Shown here piece by piece: positions 22,523 to 34,807 of a DNA stretch of 64,000 bases. Where the stretch lies: NCBI GenBank assembly GCA_009746045.1, contig RPFO01000015.1, forward strand, positions 3,526,764 to 3,590,763, in the 5' to 3' direction. This DNA is from Mesostigma viride. Its lineage: Eukaryota; Streptophyta; Mesostigmatophyceae; Mesostigmatales; Mesostigmataceae. The notes under the pieces are model-generated. The model was not told where the DNA came from, made no database searches, and saw only the letters and a list, made by a program, of their open reading frames with translations. The translations under genes were made by a program, and so were the position numbers. How positions within the stretch are numbered: position 1 is the stretch's first letter; each line of letters begins with the position of its first letter.

Positions 22523-23277
22523 GATCACTGAGCTCCCAAGAAGACCAGCATTTGATTGAATACAATAAGTGGAGCCCTGCCACAAATGCAGCAGTTAACA
22601 GTGGCCTTAAGGTTTCTCAATCCGCACGCGGAAGCAAGAAGCCTCCAGGGTGGGAGGGAGGGGAAAGAAACAATTGCGGATCATTGCCGGCCTAGCTTGC
22701 TTAAGGCATGGCCCGCCGACACACAAGCTGACATCATCCTAAATTAAGTAACACCGGCATGCGTCACACACCGGCCTGAACAGTGCTAAAAACGCCACTA
22801 CAAACAACGTGGCCACGCACCCCCAGGCTAGTGCGTTGACCGTACAGGTAGTTGTGCAAGGTTCCCAAGTCTGACAAACAATAAACTCGCCCATCGACCC
22901 CCTTGGGCCGGTCCGAATCCACTATATAATAATTAATCACGACTCACTAAAGAAAACAAATCAGCCAAAGATTCGTTAAGCAACCAGCCGACCCTACAGG
23001 TCCCCACCTAACCTCAGCTGGTGCAACCAAACACGAATCTTTGCAAGCAAGTCGTATAACACCTACAGTTAATTTTCTCGGACCACTAATTAATAACCAC
23101 CGACCCTTATAAACAACCGGGTCATCCAAGGAAAATTCGGGCGAACAGGAAACCCTTTGCACAGATCGAATCAGTCAGCCCATGTCGCAGACAGCCTTCC
23201 ACATCCAGGCCAAGGCATAGCGGCCCTATCTTTCCCGCATGCGTTAATTAAACTATATTCAGAGAAAACCGATTTTT
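22523..23277 (+). repeat. 0.7 kb intronic repeat, copy R3
   Basis: Full-length R unit, starting at GATCACTGAGCTCCCAAG and ending at AGAAAACCGATTTT. It lies immediately before the 64-bp satellite. The 22000-22520 stretch between the microsatellite and R3 shows no gene I can support. Confidence 0.8.
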
Positions 23278-23293
23278 GTCCTTAGCCTTGAGA

Positions 23294-26200
23294 TCTGAGA
23301 CCTGTCCACTGTCAACGGGGTGGGTAAGTGGGCCGGCAAACCATCTGCTCCTAGCGACCGGAGACCTGTCCACTATCAACGGGGCGGGTAAGTGGGCCGG
23401 GAAACCATCTGCTCCTAGCGACCTGAGACCTGTCCACTATCAACGGGGCGGGTAAGTGGGCCGGGAAACCATCTGTTCCTAGCGACCAGAGACCTGTCCA
23501 CTATCAACGGGGTGGGTAAGTGGGCCGGGAAACCATCTGCTCCTAGCGACCGGAGACCTGTCCACTATCAACGGGGCGGGTAAGTGGGCCGGGAAACCAT
23601 CTGTTCCTAGCGACCTGAGACCTGTCCACTATCAACGGGGCGGGTAAGTGGGCCGGGAAACCATCTGCTCCTAGCGACCGGAGACCTGTCCACTATCAAC
23701 GGGGCGGGTAAGTGGGCCGGGAAACCATCTGTTCCTAGCGACCGGAGACCTGTCCACTATCAACGGGGCGGGTAAGTGGGCCGGGAAACCATCTGCTCCT
23801 AGCCACCGGAGACCTGTCCACTATCAACGGGGTCGGGTAAGTGGGCCGGGAAACCATCTGCTCCTAGCGACCGGAGACCTGTCCACTATCAACGGGGCGG
23901 GTAAGTGGGCCGGGAAACCATCTGCTCCTAGCGACCGGAGACCTGTCCACTATCAACGGGGCGGGTAAGTGGGCCGGGAAACCATCTGCTCCTAGCGACC
24001 GGAGACCTGTCCACTATCAACGGGGTCGGGTAAGTGGGCCGGGAAACCATCTGCTCCTAGCGACCAGAGACCTGTCCACTATCAACGGGGCGGGTAAGTG
24101 GGCCGGGAAACCATCTGCTCCTAGCGACCGGAGACCTGTCCACTATCAACGGGGCGGGTAAGTGGGCCGGGAAACCATCTGCTCCTAGCGACCGGAGACC
24201 TGTCCACTATCAACGGGGCGGGTAAGTGGGCCGGGAAACCATCTGCTCCTAGCGACCAGAGACCTGTCCACTATCAACGGGGTCGGGTAAGTGGGCCGGG
24301 AAACCATCTGCTCCTAGCGACCGGAGACCTGTCCACTATCAACGGGGCGGGTAAGTGGGCCGGGAAACCATCTGTTCCTAGCGACCGGAGACCTGTCCAC
24401 TATCAACGGGGCGGGTAAGTGGGCCGGGAAACCATCTGTTCCTAGCGACCGGAGACCTGTCCACTATCAACGGGGCGGGTAAGTGGGCCGGGAAACCATC
24501 TGTTCCTAGCGACCGGAGACCTGTCCACTATCAACGGGGCGGGTAAGTGGGCCGGGAAACCATCTGCTCCTAGCGACCGGAGACCTGTCCACTATCAACG
24601 GGGCGGGTAAGTGGGCCGGGAAACCATCTGCTCCTAGCGACCGGAGACCTGTCCACTATCAACGGGGCGGGTAAGTGGGCCGGGAAACCATCTGCTCCTA
24701 GCGACCAGAGACCTGTCCACTATCAACGGGGCGGGTAAGTGGGCCGGGAAACCATCTGCTCCTAGCGACCGGAGACCTGTCCACTATCAACGGGGCGGGT
24801 AAGTGGGCCGGGAAACCATCTGCTTCTAGCGACCGGAGACCTGTCCACTATCAACGGGGCGGGTAAGTGGGCCGGGAAACCATCTGCTCCTAGCGACCGG
24901 AGACCTGTCCACTATCAACGGGGCGGGTAAGTGGGCCGGGAAACCATCTGCTCCTAGCGACCGGAGACCTGTCCACTATCAACGGGGTCGGGTAAGTGGG
25001 CCGGGAAACCATCTGCTTCTAGCGACCGGAGACCTGTCCACTATCAACGGGGCGGGTAAGTGGGCCGGGAAACCATCTGCTCCTAGCGACCGGAGACATG
25101 TCCACTATCAACGGGGTGGGTAAGTGGGCCGGGAAACCATCTGCTCCTAGCGACCGGAGACATGTCCACTATCAACGGGGCGGGTAAGTGGGCCGGGAAA
25201 CCATCTGCTCCTAGCGACCAGAGACCTGTCCACTATCAACGGGGCGGGTAAGTGGGCCGGGAAACCATCTGCTCCTAGCGACCGGAGACATGTCCACTAT
25301 CAACGGGGTGGGTAAGTGGGCCGGGAAACCATCTGCTCCTAGCGACCGGAGACCTGTCCACTATCAACGGGGCGGGTAAGTGGGCCGGGAAACCATCTGC
25401 TCCTAGCGACCGGAGACATGTCCACTATCAACGGGGTGGGTAAGTGGGCCGGGAAACCATCTGCTCCTAGCGACCGGAGACCTGTCCACTATCAACGGGG
25501 CGGGTAAGTGGGCCGGGAAACCATCTGCTTCTAGCGACCGGAGACCTGTCCACTATCAACGGGGCGGGTAAGTGGGCCGGGAAACCATCTGCTCCTAGCG
25601 ACCGGAGACCTGTCCACTATCAACGGGGTCGGGTAAGTGGGCTGGTAAACCATCTGCTCCTAGCGACCGGAGACCTGTCCACTATCAACGGGGTCGGGTA
25701 AGTGGGCCGGGAAACCATCTGCTCCTAGCGACCTGAGACCTGTCCACTATCAACGGGGCGGGTAAGTGGGCCGGGAAACCATCTGTTCCTAGCGACCGGA
25801 GACCTGTCCACTATCAACGGGGCGGGTAAGTGGGCCGGGAAACCATCTGCTCCTAGCGACCGGAGACCTGTCCACTATCAACGGGGCGGGTAAGTGGGCC
25901 GGTAAACCATCTGCTCCTAGCGACCTGAGACATGTCCACTGTCAACGGGGCGGGTAAGTGGGCCGGGAAACCATCTGCTCCTAGCGACCGGAGACCTGTC
26001 CACTATCAACGGGGCGGGTAAGTGGGCCGGGAAACCATCTGCTCCTAGCGACCGGAGACCTGTCCACTATCAACGGGGCGGGTAAGTGGGCCGGGAAACC
26101 ATCTGCTCCTAGCGACCGGAGACCTGTCCACTATCAACGGGGCGGGTAAGTGGGCCGGGAAACCATCTGCTCCTAGCGACCGGAGACCTGTCCACTATCA

Positions 26201-26980
26201 ACGGGGTCGGGTAAGTGGGCCGGGAAACCATCTGCTCCTAGCGACCTGAGACCTGTCCACTATCAACGGGGCGGGTAAGTGGGCCGGGAAACCATCTGTT
26301 CCTAGCGACCGGAGACCTGTCCACTATCAACGGGGCGGGTAAGTGGGCCGGGAAACCATCTGTTCCTAGCGACCGGAGACCTGTCCACTATCAACGGGGC
26401 GGGTAAGTGGGCCGGGAAACCATCTGCTCCTAGCGACCGGAGACCTGTCCACTATCAACGGGGCGGGTAAGTGGGCCGGGAAACCATCTGTTCCTAGCGA
26501 CCGGAGACCTGTCCACTATCAACGGGGCGGGTAAGTGGGCCGGGAAACCATCTGCTCCTAGCGACCGGAGACCTGTCCACTATCAACGGGGCGGGTAAGT
26601 GGGCCGGGAAACCATCTGCTCCTAGCGACCAGAGACCTGTCCACTATCAACGGGGCGGGTAAGTGGGCCGGGAAACCATCTGCTCCTAGCGACCGGAGAC
26701 CTGTCCACTATCAACGGGGCGGGTAAGTGGGCCGGTAAACCATCTGTTCCTAGCGACCGGAGACCTGTCCACTATCAACGGGGCGGGTAAGTGGGCCGGG
26801 AAACCATCTGCTCCTAGCGACCGGAGACCTGTCCACTATCAACGGGGCGGTGAAGTGGGCCGGGAAACCATCTGCTCCTAGCGACCGGAGACCTGTCCAC
26901 TATCAACGGGGCGGGTAAGTGGGCCGGGAAACCATCTGCTCCTAGCGACCGGAGACCTGTCCACTATCAACGGGGCGGGA
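23294..26980 (+). repeat. 64-bp satellite, about 57 tandem copies
   Basis: The unit reads from GGAGACCTGTCCACTATCAA through CGGGTAAGTGGGCCGGG to CTGCTCCTAGCGACC and repeats every 64 bp. Some copies are 65 bp through an extra T (GGGGTCGGG). Copies are highly homogeneous. Recurrent variants are CTGCTCC/CTGTTCC, ACCTG/ACATG, CGGAGA/CAGAGA/CTGAGA and GGCGGG/GGTGGG. Each unit contains a consensus-like splice donor (GGTAAGT) and an acceptor-like CTGCTCCTAG. There are no unique spacers, so it is not a CRISPR array. Confidence 0.95.
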
Positions 26981-28929
26981 AATGGGGCGGGGTATTAACG
27001 GGATTCCCAACTATCAACTATCACCGGGGCAATCAACCATCGACATATTAACAGCGGGTTGGGAGTTGGGACGCGGGGTCAGACGCTAAAACTTTGATTT
27101 CTGTACGTCAGATTGGGTAGGCCGGGACAAGGGCCGGGACAAGGGCAGGGACATGACTGGGCAGGTTAAGGTGAGGGTCCTATGGCAGCCCCCCTAAAAC
27201 CATATCATGGAATAGCATGCAGGGCTGACATAGGGGTACCCAAAAGATGGTTTTACCATAGAAATGGGATGTATGGGGGTCCATCCCACCGCCTGTTGAG
27301 GGTGGTATACACAATTATTTGCCAGTTTTGAGCTAAAAATAGCAAAAGGCGCTATTGATGACACATTCTGCCTAGGACAATGGGGCCATCATGTTGCATG
27401 TTTCAGTATATTCCCATTTAGGTGCCCCACTTAGCAAATTTTCCACCTAATTGGCACCCAAGAATAATGAGTATTTCACGAGCTAATAAATTTCCCCCCG
27501 AATAGGTACTTTTTTTTGCTGAAAAAAAGAACACATCATTTGGACCTGGGGAGGTATAGACAAATAGTACAGGTGGGCATGCATCAGCTTTCAAAGTTTG
27601 AGCGCATTCTGAGTAAAAACGTGGAAGTTATAGGGTTTGGCAGTTGGCCACCTGTGCAGGCGCTAAGGAGGGCAATAGTTAGTATTGAGGCACACTAACA
27701 CTTCCTATGCCATCCAAGAGGCTCCACACCATGCCCACTTTGACCACAATGTCCGAGGAGGTGGCTAGGCACCTCATGTGCCCTTGCCTTCCCTCGGCAT
27801 GGGCAACCTTATGCTCGTGTGCACAGCAATGAGGCAGGTAGCTCTGCATGGCTAGCCAACACTTCAAAAGCATGTCCCAGGTTTATGGTGTGAGCATCAT
27901 ACCAAAAACACGCGGTCCAATGCAAATACACTCTAGAAAGCCAGATCCACTGATTGCCCAACCAAGGGGAACAACAGACAGTCCACAGAGAAAGCATTCT
28001 TACCATACATGCTGCGTGCCAGGGCTTCTTACCATGGTTACTTTGCCTTGCTAGCATATGATAGGGTCTCTCCCATAATGCATTGGGAGAGAGGCCAAGA
28101 AAACAATGATAATCCCTACCTACATGCAGTCTTACCCATGCAGTATGCCCCTCAGAACATCCACAATCGCCTTTTCTTTCCAGTGCAAATGTTTGCTAAG
28201 AAACAAGCTAATGCTTGTGAGCCTCTAAGCACAGCGAAGGCGCTGCTAAGGAAGGCTGCGTCAATATTCACATAAAACAGAGTGCTGTTAGCAAACTCCT
28301 TCCAAGAAACCACACGACGAATCCCTTATGACTGGCCGACAAGCGATGGCTCATGCCTTGACACGTCCCAGCCATGCAGCGTAAATAAAATCACTGAAAG
28401 CTGCCAGAAATTTGGCAATGCGCAGCGCGGAACGGCAACATACCTTGTGCTAACTGCACGGAAAGAAGGCGAAAATTTGCATTGATAACCCTTTAAGGAA
28501 GCGAAACCTTGATAAGGTGACGCTGAGCACACGATCATACCATTATCGCGATTGTCCTTCACCCAGCGGCGCAAGAAAGACCAACCTTCCACGGAAAGAT
28601 AAGACGCGCAAAACGCCAGCCTGGAGAGTGTCTTGCTGATAATGACGGAAATCTTGCCAAAACCCAGCGGATTTTTTAAAGCTTTACCAATAGCAATTTA
28701 AACGCATCCTTGACGCTAAGTAAAGCCAATAAAACCTGACAATCACCGCCGCTATAATTTATTCCTTGCGACGAAAATTTCATTTGGAACCCATATGGTC
28801 ATCAATAAAATCATTGACATTGCAAAACGCACAAACTCCGCTATGAAATAATATCATAAACTCATGAACTTAAGATTAGCGCATTTTCTCTGCATTCCGC
28901 ATGCTATCTTTGTCTAGTTTGCCTGAAAA
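26981..28929. other. Intron 2 interior, no feature recognised
   Basis: After a decayed end of the satellite (to ~27060) the sequence is A/T-rich unique DNA. Short open frames at 27516, 27848 and 28009 show no family resemblance and sit inside the intron. Confidence 0.4.
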
Positions 28930-29049
28930 GCCGTCGCCATGGCCAGCTCCGGTAGGGGTGCGCGCACCGTGCACCACTTTTTCACGGTACGGACGGGTAC
29001 CGCGAATTTTTTCGGCGCCAACAAATTCGCGCCCAGACCGTCACCTTAA
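28930..29049 (-). mobile_element. TTAA-flanked transposon end (fragment)
   Basis: Read on the minus strand from 29045, this segment matches the left ends at 42273 and 42695. It has TTAAGG at the border, a TTGGCGCC core, ACCGTGAAA, GTGGTGCACGGTGCGCGCAC and GGCCATGGCGACG. The other end of this copy was not found. Confidence 0.55.
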
Positions 29050-29151
29050 GTGTTGAACGGGTCGGCCTAAAGTTAGATAGGACTTACTTAAAGGAAATAG
29101 GATTACATAGGGGTAGAGTAATAATGTCGGTGCACGACCCTATGCGGTCTA

Positions 29152-31730
29152 CTTGTAATGCTTGTAATGACGACAGTCTTGGGGGCACTGATGTGGGTCC
29201 GATGCGCCGCGCTCGGTGTCTCTTGTAATGCTTGTAATGACGACAGTCTTGGGGGCACTGATGTGGATCCGATGCGCCGCGCTCGGTGTCTCTTGTAATG
29301 CTTGTAATGACGACAGTCTTGGGGGCACTGATGTGGGTCCGATGCGCCGCGCTCGGTGTCTCTTGTAATGCTTGTAATGACGACAGTCTTGGGGGCACTG
29401 ATGTGGATCCGATGCGCCGCGCTCGGTGTCTCTTGTAATGCTTGTAATGACGACAGTCTTGGGGGCACTGATGTGGATCCGATGCGCCGCGCTCGGTGTC
29501 TCTTGTAATGCTTGTAATGACGACAGTCTTGGGGGCACTGATGTGGGTCCAATGCGCCGCGCTCGGTGTCTCTTGTAATGCTTGTAATGACGACAGTCTT
29601 GGGGGCACTGATGTGGGTCCGATGCGCCGCGCTCGGTGTCTCTTGTAATGCTTGTAATGACGACAGTCTTGGGGGCACTGATGTGGGTCCAATGCGCCGC
29701 GCTCGGTGTCTCTTGTAATGCTTGTAATGACGACAGTCTTGGGGGCACTGATGTGGGTCCGATGCGCCGCGCTCGGTGTCTCTTGTAATGCTTGTAATGA
29801 CGACAGTCTTGGGGGCACTGATGTGGGTCCAATGCGCCGCGCTCGGTGTCTCTTGTAATGCTTGTAATGACGACAGTCTTGGGGGCACTGATGTGGGTCC
29901 GATGCGCCGCGCTCGGTGTCTCTTGTAATGCTTGTAATGACGACAGTCTTGGGGGCACTGATGTGGGTCCAATGCGCCGCGCTCGGTGTCTCTTGTAATG
30001 CTTGTAATGACGACAGTCTTGGGGGCACTGATGTGGGTCCGATGCGCCGCGCTCGGTGTCTCTTGTAATGCTTGTAATGACGACAGTCTTGGGGGCACTG
30101 ATGTGGGTCCGATGCGCCGCGCTCGGTGTCTCTTGTAATGCTTGTAATGACGACAGTCTTGGGGGCACTGATGTGGATCCGATGCGCCGCGCTCGGTGTC
30201 TCTTGTAATGCTTGTAATGACGACAGTCTTGGGGGCACTGATGTGGGTCCAATGCGCCGCGCTCGGTGTCTCTTGTAATGCTTGTAATGACGACAGTCTT
30301 GGGGGCACTGATGTGGATCCGATGCGCCGCGCTCGGTGTCTCTTGTAATGCTTATAATGACGACAGTCTTGGGGGCACTGATGTGGATCCGATGCGCCGC
30401 GCTCGGTGTCTCTTGTAATGCTTGTAATGACGACAGTCTTGGGGGCACTGATGTGGGTCCAATGCGCCGCGCTCGGTGTCTCTTGTAATGCTTGTAATGA
30501 CGACAGTCTTGGGGGCACTGATGTGGATCCGATGCGCCGCGCTCGGTGTCTCTTGTAATGCTTGTAATGACGACAGTCTTGGGGGCACTGATGTGGATCC
30601 GATGCGCCGCGCTCGGTGTCTCTTGTAATGCTTGTAATGACGACAGTCTTGGGGGCACTGATGTGGGTCCGATGCGCCGCGCTCGGTGTCTCTTGTAATG
30701 CTTGTAATGACGACAGTCTTGGGGCACTGATGTGGGTCCAATGCGCCGCGCTCGGTGTCTCTTGTAATGCTTGTAATGACGACAGTCTTGGGGGCACTCA
30801 TGTGGGTCCGATGCGCCGCGCTCGGTGTCTCTTGTAATGCTTGTAATGACGACAGTCTTGGGGGCACTGATGTGGGTCCGATGCGCCGCGCTCGGTGTCT
30901 CTTGTAATGCTTGTAATGACGACAGTCTTGGGGGCACTGATGTGGGTCCAATGCGCCGCGCTCGGTGTCTCTTGTAATGCTTGTAATGACGACAGTCTTG
31001 GGGGCACTGATGTGGATCCGATGCGCCGCGCTCGGTGTCTCTTGTAATGCTTGTAATGACGACAGTCTTGGGGGCACTGATGTGGATCCGATGCGCCGCG
31101 CTCGGTGTCTCTTGTAATGCTTGTAATGACGACAGTCTTGGGGGCACTGATGTGGGTCCGATGCGCCGCGCTCGGTGTCTCTTGTAATGCTTGTAATGAC
31201 GACAGTCTTGGGGGCACTGATGTGGATCCGATGCGCCGCGCTCGGTGTCTCTTGTAATGCTTGTAATGACGACAGTCTTGGGGGCACTGATGTGGGTCCG
31301 ATGCGCCGCGCTCGGTGTCTCTTGTAATGCTTGTAATGACGACAGTCTTGGGGGCACTGATGTGGATCCGATGCGCCGCGCTCGGTGTCTCTTGTAATGC
31401 TTGTAATGACGACAGTCTTGGGGGCACTGATGTGGGTCCAATGCGCCGCGCTCGGTGTCTCTTGTAATGCTTGTAATGACGACAGTCTTGGGGGCACTGA
31501 TGTGGATCCGATGTGCCGCGCTCGGTGTCTCTTGTAATGCTTGTAATGACGACAGTCTTGGGGGCACTGATGTGGATCCGATGCGCCGCGCTCGGTGTCT
31601 CTTGTAATGCTTGTAATGACGACAGTCTTGGGGGCACTGATGTGGATCCGATGCGCCGCGCTCGGTGTCTCTTGTAATGCTTGTAATGACGACAGTCTTG
31701 GGGGCACTGATGTGGGTCCAATGCGCCGCT
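29152..31730 (+). repeat. 70-bp satellite, 37 tandem copies
   Basis: The unit runs TCTTGTAATGCTTGTAATGA, then CGACAGTCTTGGGGGCACTG, then ATGTGGGTCCGATGCGCCGC and GCTCGGTGTC. One copy (30721 region) is 69 bp. Copies fall into three types at two linked sites: GGGTCC-GATG, GGATCC-GATG and GGGTCC-AATG. GGATCC with AATG never occurs. Because 70 is not a multiple of three and the minus strand lacks stops, overlapping minus-strand frames up to 931 codons run through the array. They are treated here as artefacts. Confidence 0.95.
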
Positions 31731-32648
31731 CTTACCCCAGATATACAAGTGATGTCAGGAGCACAAAGCGGCAGTGGTGCGATCAACACAATCTTTTGCA
31801 GCATTAGCCATTCCATTGATACCATTTGTGCGCTGGCCATTTTTGCCGTTCGTACATTGGCACAAACGTAAAAAGGCATAATTTAACACACTTGTACAAT
31901 ACATTTGTTGTTTTTGGTCCATTGGAGTTCCTTCCCACCAAGAGAAACATTTATTTTACATTTTTGTGTGCTAGGCCTTATACGGACAGCCTAGTCCACA
32001 CCTTCAAACTCAGTGCACATCATTATCAAGTTGGTTACTGTAGCACCATGCTGGGGGCCCAGCATACTCGAACACAATGTGTTGCCCCTCTTAGCAGCGT
32101 GGGTGGGTGGGTGGGAGCTGAAAAGAGGCCTCCCTACGTCCCCTACACCACTCTTAAGTACTGACTATCATTCACATTGCGCCATGCAGGCCTGCCGGCT
32201 GGCGCAGGTACAAGGCGTACTGACTGCCCATCACAGTTGCGCCACGCCTGGCGGCTGGCGCAAGTACAAGGTCTAGTGACGTACGTTAGAAGCTACCTAG
32301 GCCTGCACTCCGGAACCAGACTCAGCCTCGGCACAAAAAGGTCCGGCCGGTGCATTACCCTCGTGACAAGCGCTAGTCTTACGCTACCTATGGCAGGTCG
32401 GTCCCCTTTGAGCCCGTCCACGCGTCATATATAAAATGAGCGAAGCTCGACAAATGTCGTGCTAATTGTACAAAATTGTACTTTTCAATAATCTTATACA
32501 CTTGTAAAAATTTTCCCTACCGAAAGTGCCCATACCGATTAGTATAACATCGCCCATACCTTTCACCATCGGGATCGCTTTGCTTGTATCATGACCTTTA
32601 AAGAATGCTGTAATTCACCGTGGTCGTTGTGGTTGTGCATGTCTGCAG
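31731..32648. other. 3' end of ZIP intron 2
   Basis: Non-coding. There is an imperfect direct repeat at 32170-32275: TTGCGCCATGCAGGC and TTGCGCCACGCCTGG, each followed by GGCTGGCGCA. The acceptor TGCATGTCTGCAG ends at 32648. Confidence 0.5.
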
Positions 32649-32904
32649 TCATGGCGGTGGCGGTCGCGGTGCACAACATCCCGGAAGGGATCATTGTGGC
32701 GGCTCCTGTTTACGCCGCCACAAACAACCGCTGGCAGGCCTTTGGGATGGCGGTTGCGTCGGGTCTGTCAGAACCACTGGGGGCTGTGCTGGCACTCACA
32801 GTGGTGCGGCCGTTCCTTACGGAAACGCGGCTGCAGTTTATTCTGGCATTCGTGGGTGGCATCATGTTTGCTGTGAGTGCAACTACTCTTGTGGAATGTC
32901 GTTA
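32649..32904 (+). CDS. ZIP transporter exon 3: helices 5-7
   Basis: Begins in phase after TGCAG with MAVAVAVHNIPEG, the helix-5 metal-binding motif. Then come PVYAATNNRWQAFG, helix 6 (VASGLSEPLGAVLALTVV) and helix 7 (FVGGIMFAVSATTLV). All match ZupT-type ZIP proteins closely. The donor is GTAAGT at 32905; the unspliced frame stops exactly there (TAG). Exon phase is 2 at its end. Confidence 0.9.
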
Positions 32905-34807
32905 GTAAGTCCTGTGTTGGTTTGTGCCTTTGTGGTGTGGTTTAGATGCCATTTTTGGTTGCTGTACTGTGGAAGGTTTTGTATAATAAGGTGTAAGGGG
33001 AGCTGCCACCATAACTATTTGAAGAGAGCGTTTTGAGATGCATGAGTCTTGACACTTATGGAAGGCGCTTTGGCCATTGGTTTCCAGGTTTGGAAGTAAA
33101 ATATCACAACATGTGGCGTGTCTAATGGATAGTCTTAGCAGGGTCTTAGTAACACTTCTGATAGCGATTCATAGTTGCTGATACTCCCATCTTCATCATT
33201 TGGGCGTGCTGCCTCGGTATCCTCATTCATGCCGACAGCAAGTCGCATGAATCTCCATCACTCATGTGTTGACAGGATAAGTGCCGCGTTCAAAGTGTAA
33301 TTTGAATCCAGATACTACTTAGATATTATCAGCTGAGTATTGCATCTTTATATTTTCTCGCCCCCCCGCTTGATCTGTGATTACCAAGTGGGGCCACTTT
33401 TTGGAGTGGGGGGATTGATGCATAGTCTTGGTGGAGTGCGGTGGCTTGATTTAAGCTCCAGTTCGACGCAGACCTGTGCTTCCTTTCTTTACTAATGGAT
33501 AAAAAGGACCTTTATCCAGTCTTTGCTTAGTATACCTTATATCTCATCCACGGGCCATAATTACATCGCAGCTTTGGATATGATACTCTTGTTTTCCTTT
33601 GAACTCCACGGGCAATGTGTATCGCCCTTTAGGGCACCCTGTTCTTCCCATTCCAGCTCGTCATTCATGTGCTTTGTTTTAGCTGGTGCAGCCCCAGCTT
33701 GCAATCACCGTTACAGACTTCACGGATGCTTGTCATGACTGCGCAGACAGATGGCTTCCAATTGGGGTGGCTATCCTGAAAGAATTGGTGCTTGCAGCTT
33801 TTGTATCCATTTGATCAAGAAATCTTTTTTCCTAAATTGATTTGGCAGGGGTGCAGGGCGAGGGCATGATGGAGGTTCCACACTTTCGCCCATATTTCCG
33901 ATGTTATAATCAGTTATTCCAACTCTAGCTTACAATGACGATTAGGTTTAGCTATGGAATCAGGGTATTCGTGACACCCATTCACTCCAAGTAATCACCA
34001 GTCTTTATTGAAAACAGAAAGTGGACTGAGCCATCATAAATGAATGGCAAGGCGGAACTGAATAAAAACAATTCAGCACGTAGTGCACGTCCCCAATCGT
34101 CAAGGAGCGTGGATCCGTGGGCGAAAGAAACTGCCTAGATTCGACAGAGAGTTGGACCGTCATTCAATTTTGTTTAACACCACACTTGCGTCACTTGTTG
34201 CTGAAAACATTGTAGTGCAGAGTTATCCCTACTTTTAGTTCCGAAGCTCACTAGGGCTTGCTACACAAAGTGCTTCCGTCACATTAGTATTTCCACTCTT
34301 AAGTGGCAAAAACTATGTCATCAGCTTGTAATGGCAGATTTTCAGCAAGGTAGTGCATGCCATACTTATTCCCAGGCTTACCTTATAGCTAGAACTAGCA
34401 CATGGCCACAACCAGCTGACCCAGATTTTTTGTGACAACTATTTTTTGACCTGTCAAATGCCTACCATCTGCGCGGCCGGCAGGGCTTCCAACCGGTCAT
34501 CCTCCCAGCCTGTGGCGGTCTCTGTCATACCACAACTATACATGGCGTACCAGCCTATCCTCAAGATAATGTAATCCAAGCGCTAAATGTGCACTCGCTG
34601 GTATACTTGTGCACTCTACCTGTCCACCACCATCATATTCTGAGAATTCTTTGCTGCCAGTATCCAAACCTTTTGTGAGTTTGTGTGTGCATCAAATTCA
34701 CTATTTTTTTATCTGTTTGTGATGTTGACCCTGTTACGTTTTCTTGCCTGTGTGTATGGGGTGCGTTGGCATGTCTCTTGAACGGCCGCCCTGCAGGTTT
34801 GTTTCAG
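32905..34807 (+). other. ZIP intron 3
   Basis: 1.9 kb GT-AG intron ending GTTTGTTTCAG. The segment 34200-34530 is a diverged relative of the intron 2 repeat at 19560-19900. Otherwise nothing was recognised. Confidence 0.75.

Larger units (their letters stand above)
18016..32648 (+). other. ZIP intron 2, 14.6 kb, satellite-bearing
   Basis: Flanked by a consensus GTGAGT donor and a TCTGCAG acceptor with matching phase 1. The two sides encode helix 4 and helix 5 of one ZIP protein, so this interval is an intron and not intergenic. Contents are itemised separately: ~0.7 kb repeats (18648-23277), a CACTCC microsatellite, the 64-bp array, a TTAA-flanked transposon end and the 70-bp array. Confidence 0.8.

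Noticed and set aside
23294-26980. CRISPR-like array
   Set aside because: The whole 64-bp unit is conserved; there are no unique spacers and the context is a eukaryotic intron.
28009-28592. Short frames in the intron 2 interior
   Set aside because: Under 90 codons, overlapping on both strands, without recognisable features.
29084-31879. Minus-strand open frame of 931 codons and overlapping long frames in other phases
   Set aside because: It is the 70-bp satellite read through. The unit length is not a multiple of three and all minus frames lack stops, giving a 70-residue periodic artefact inside an intron.
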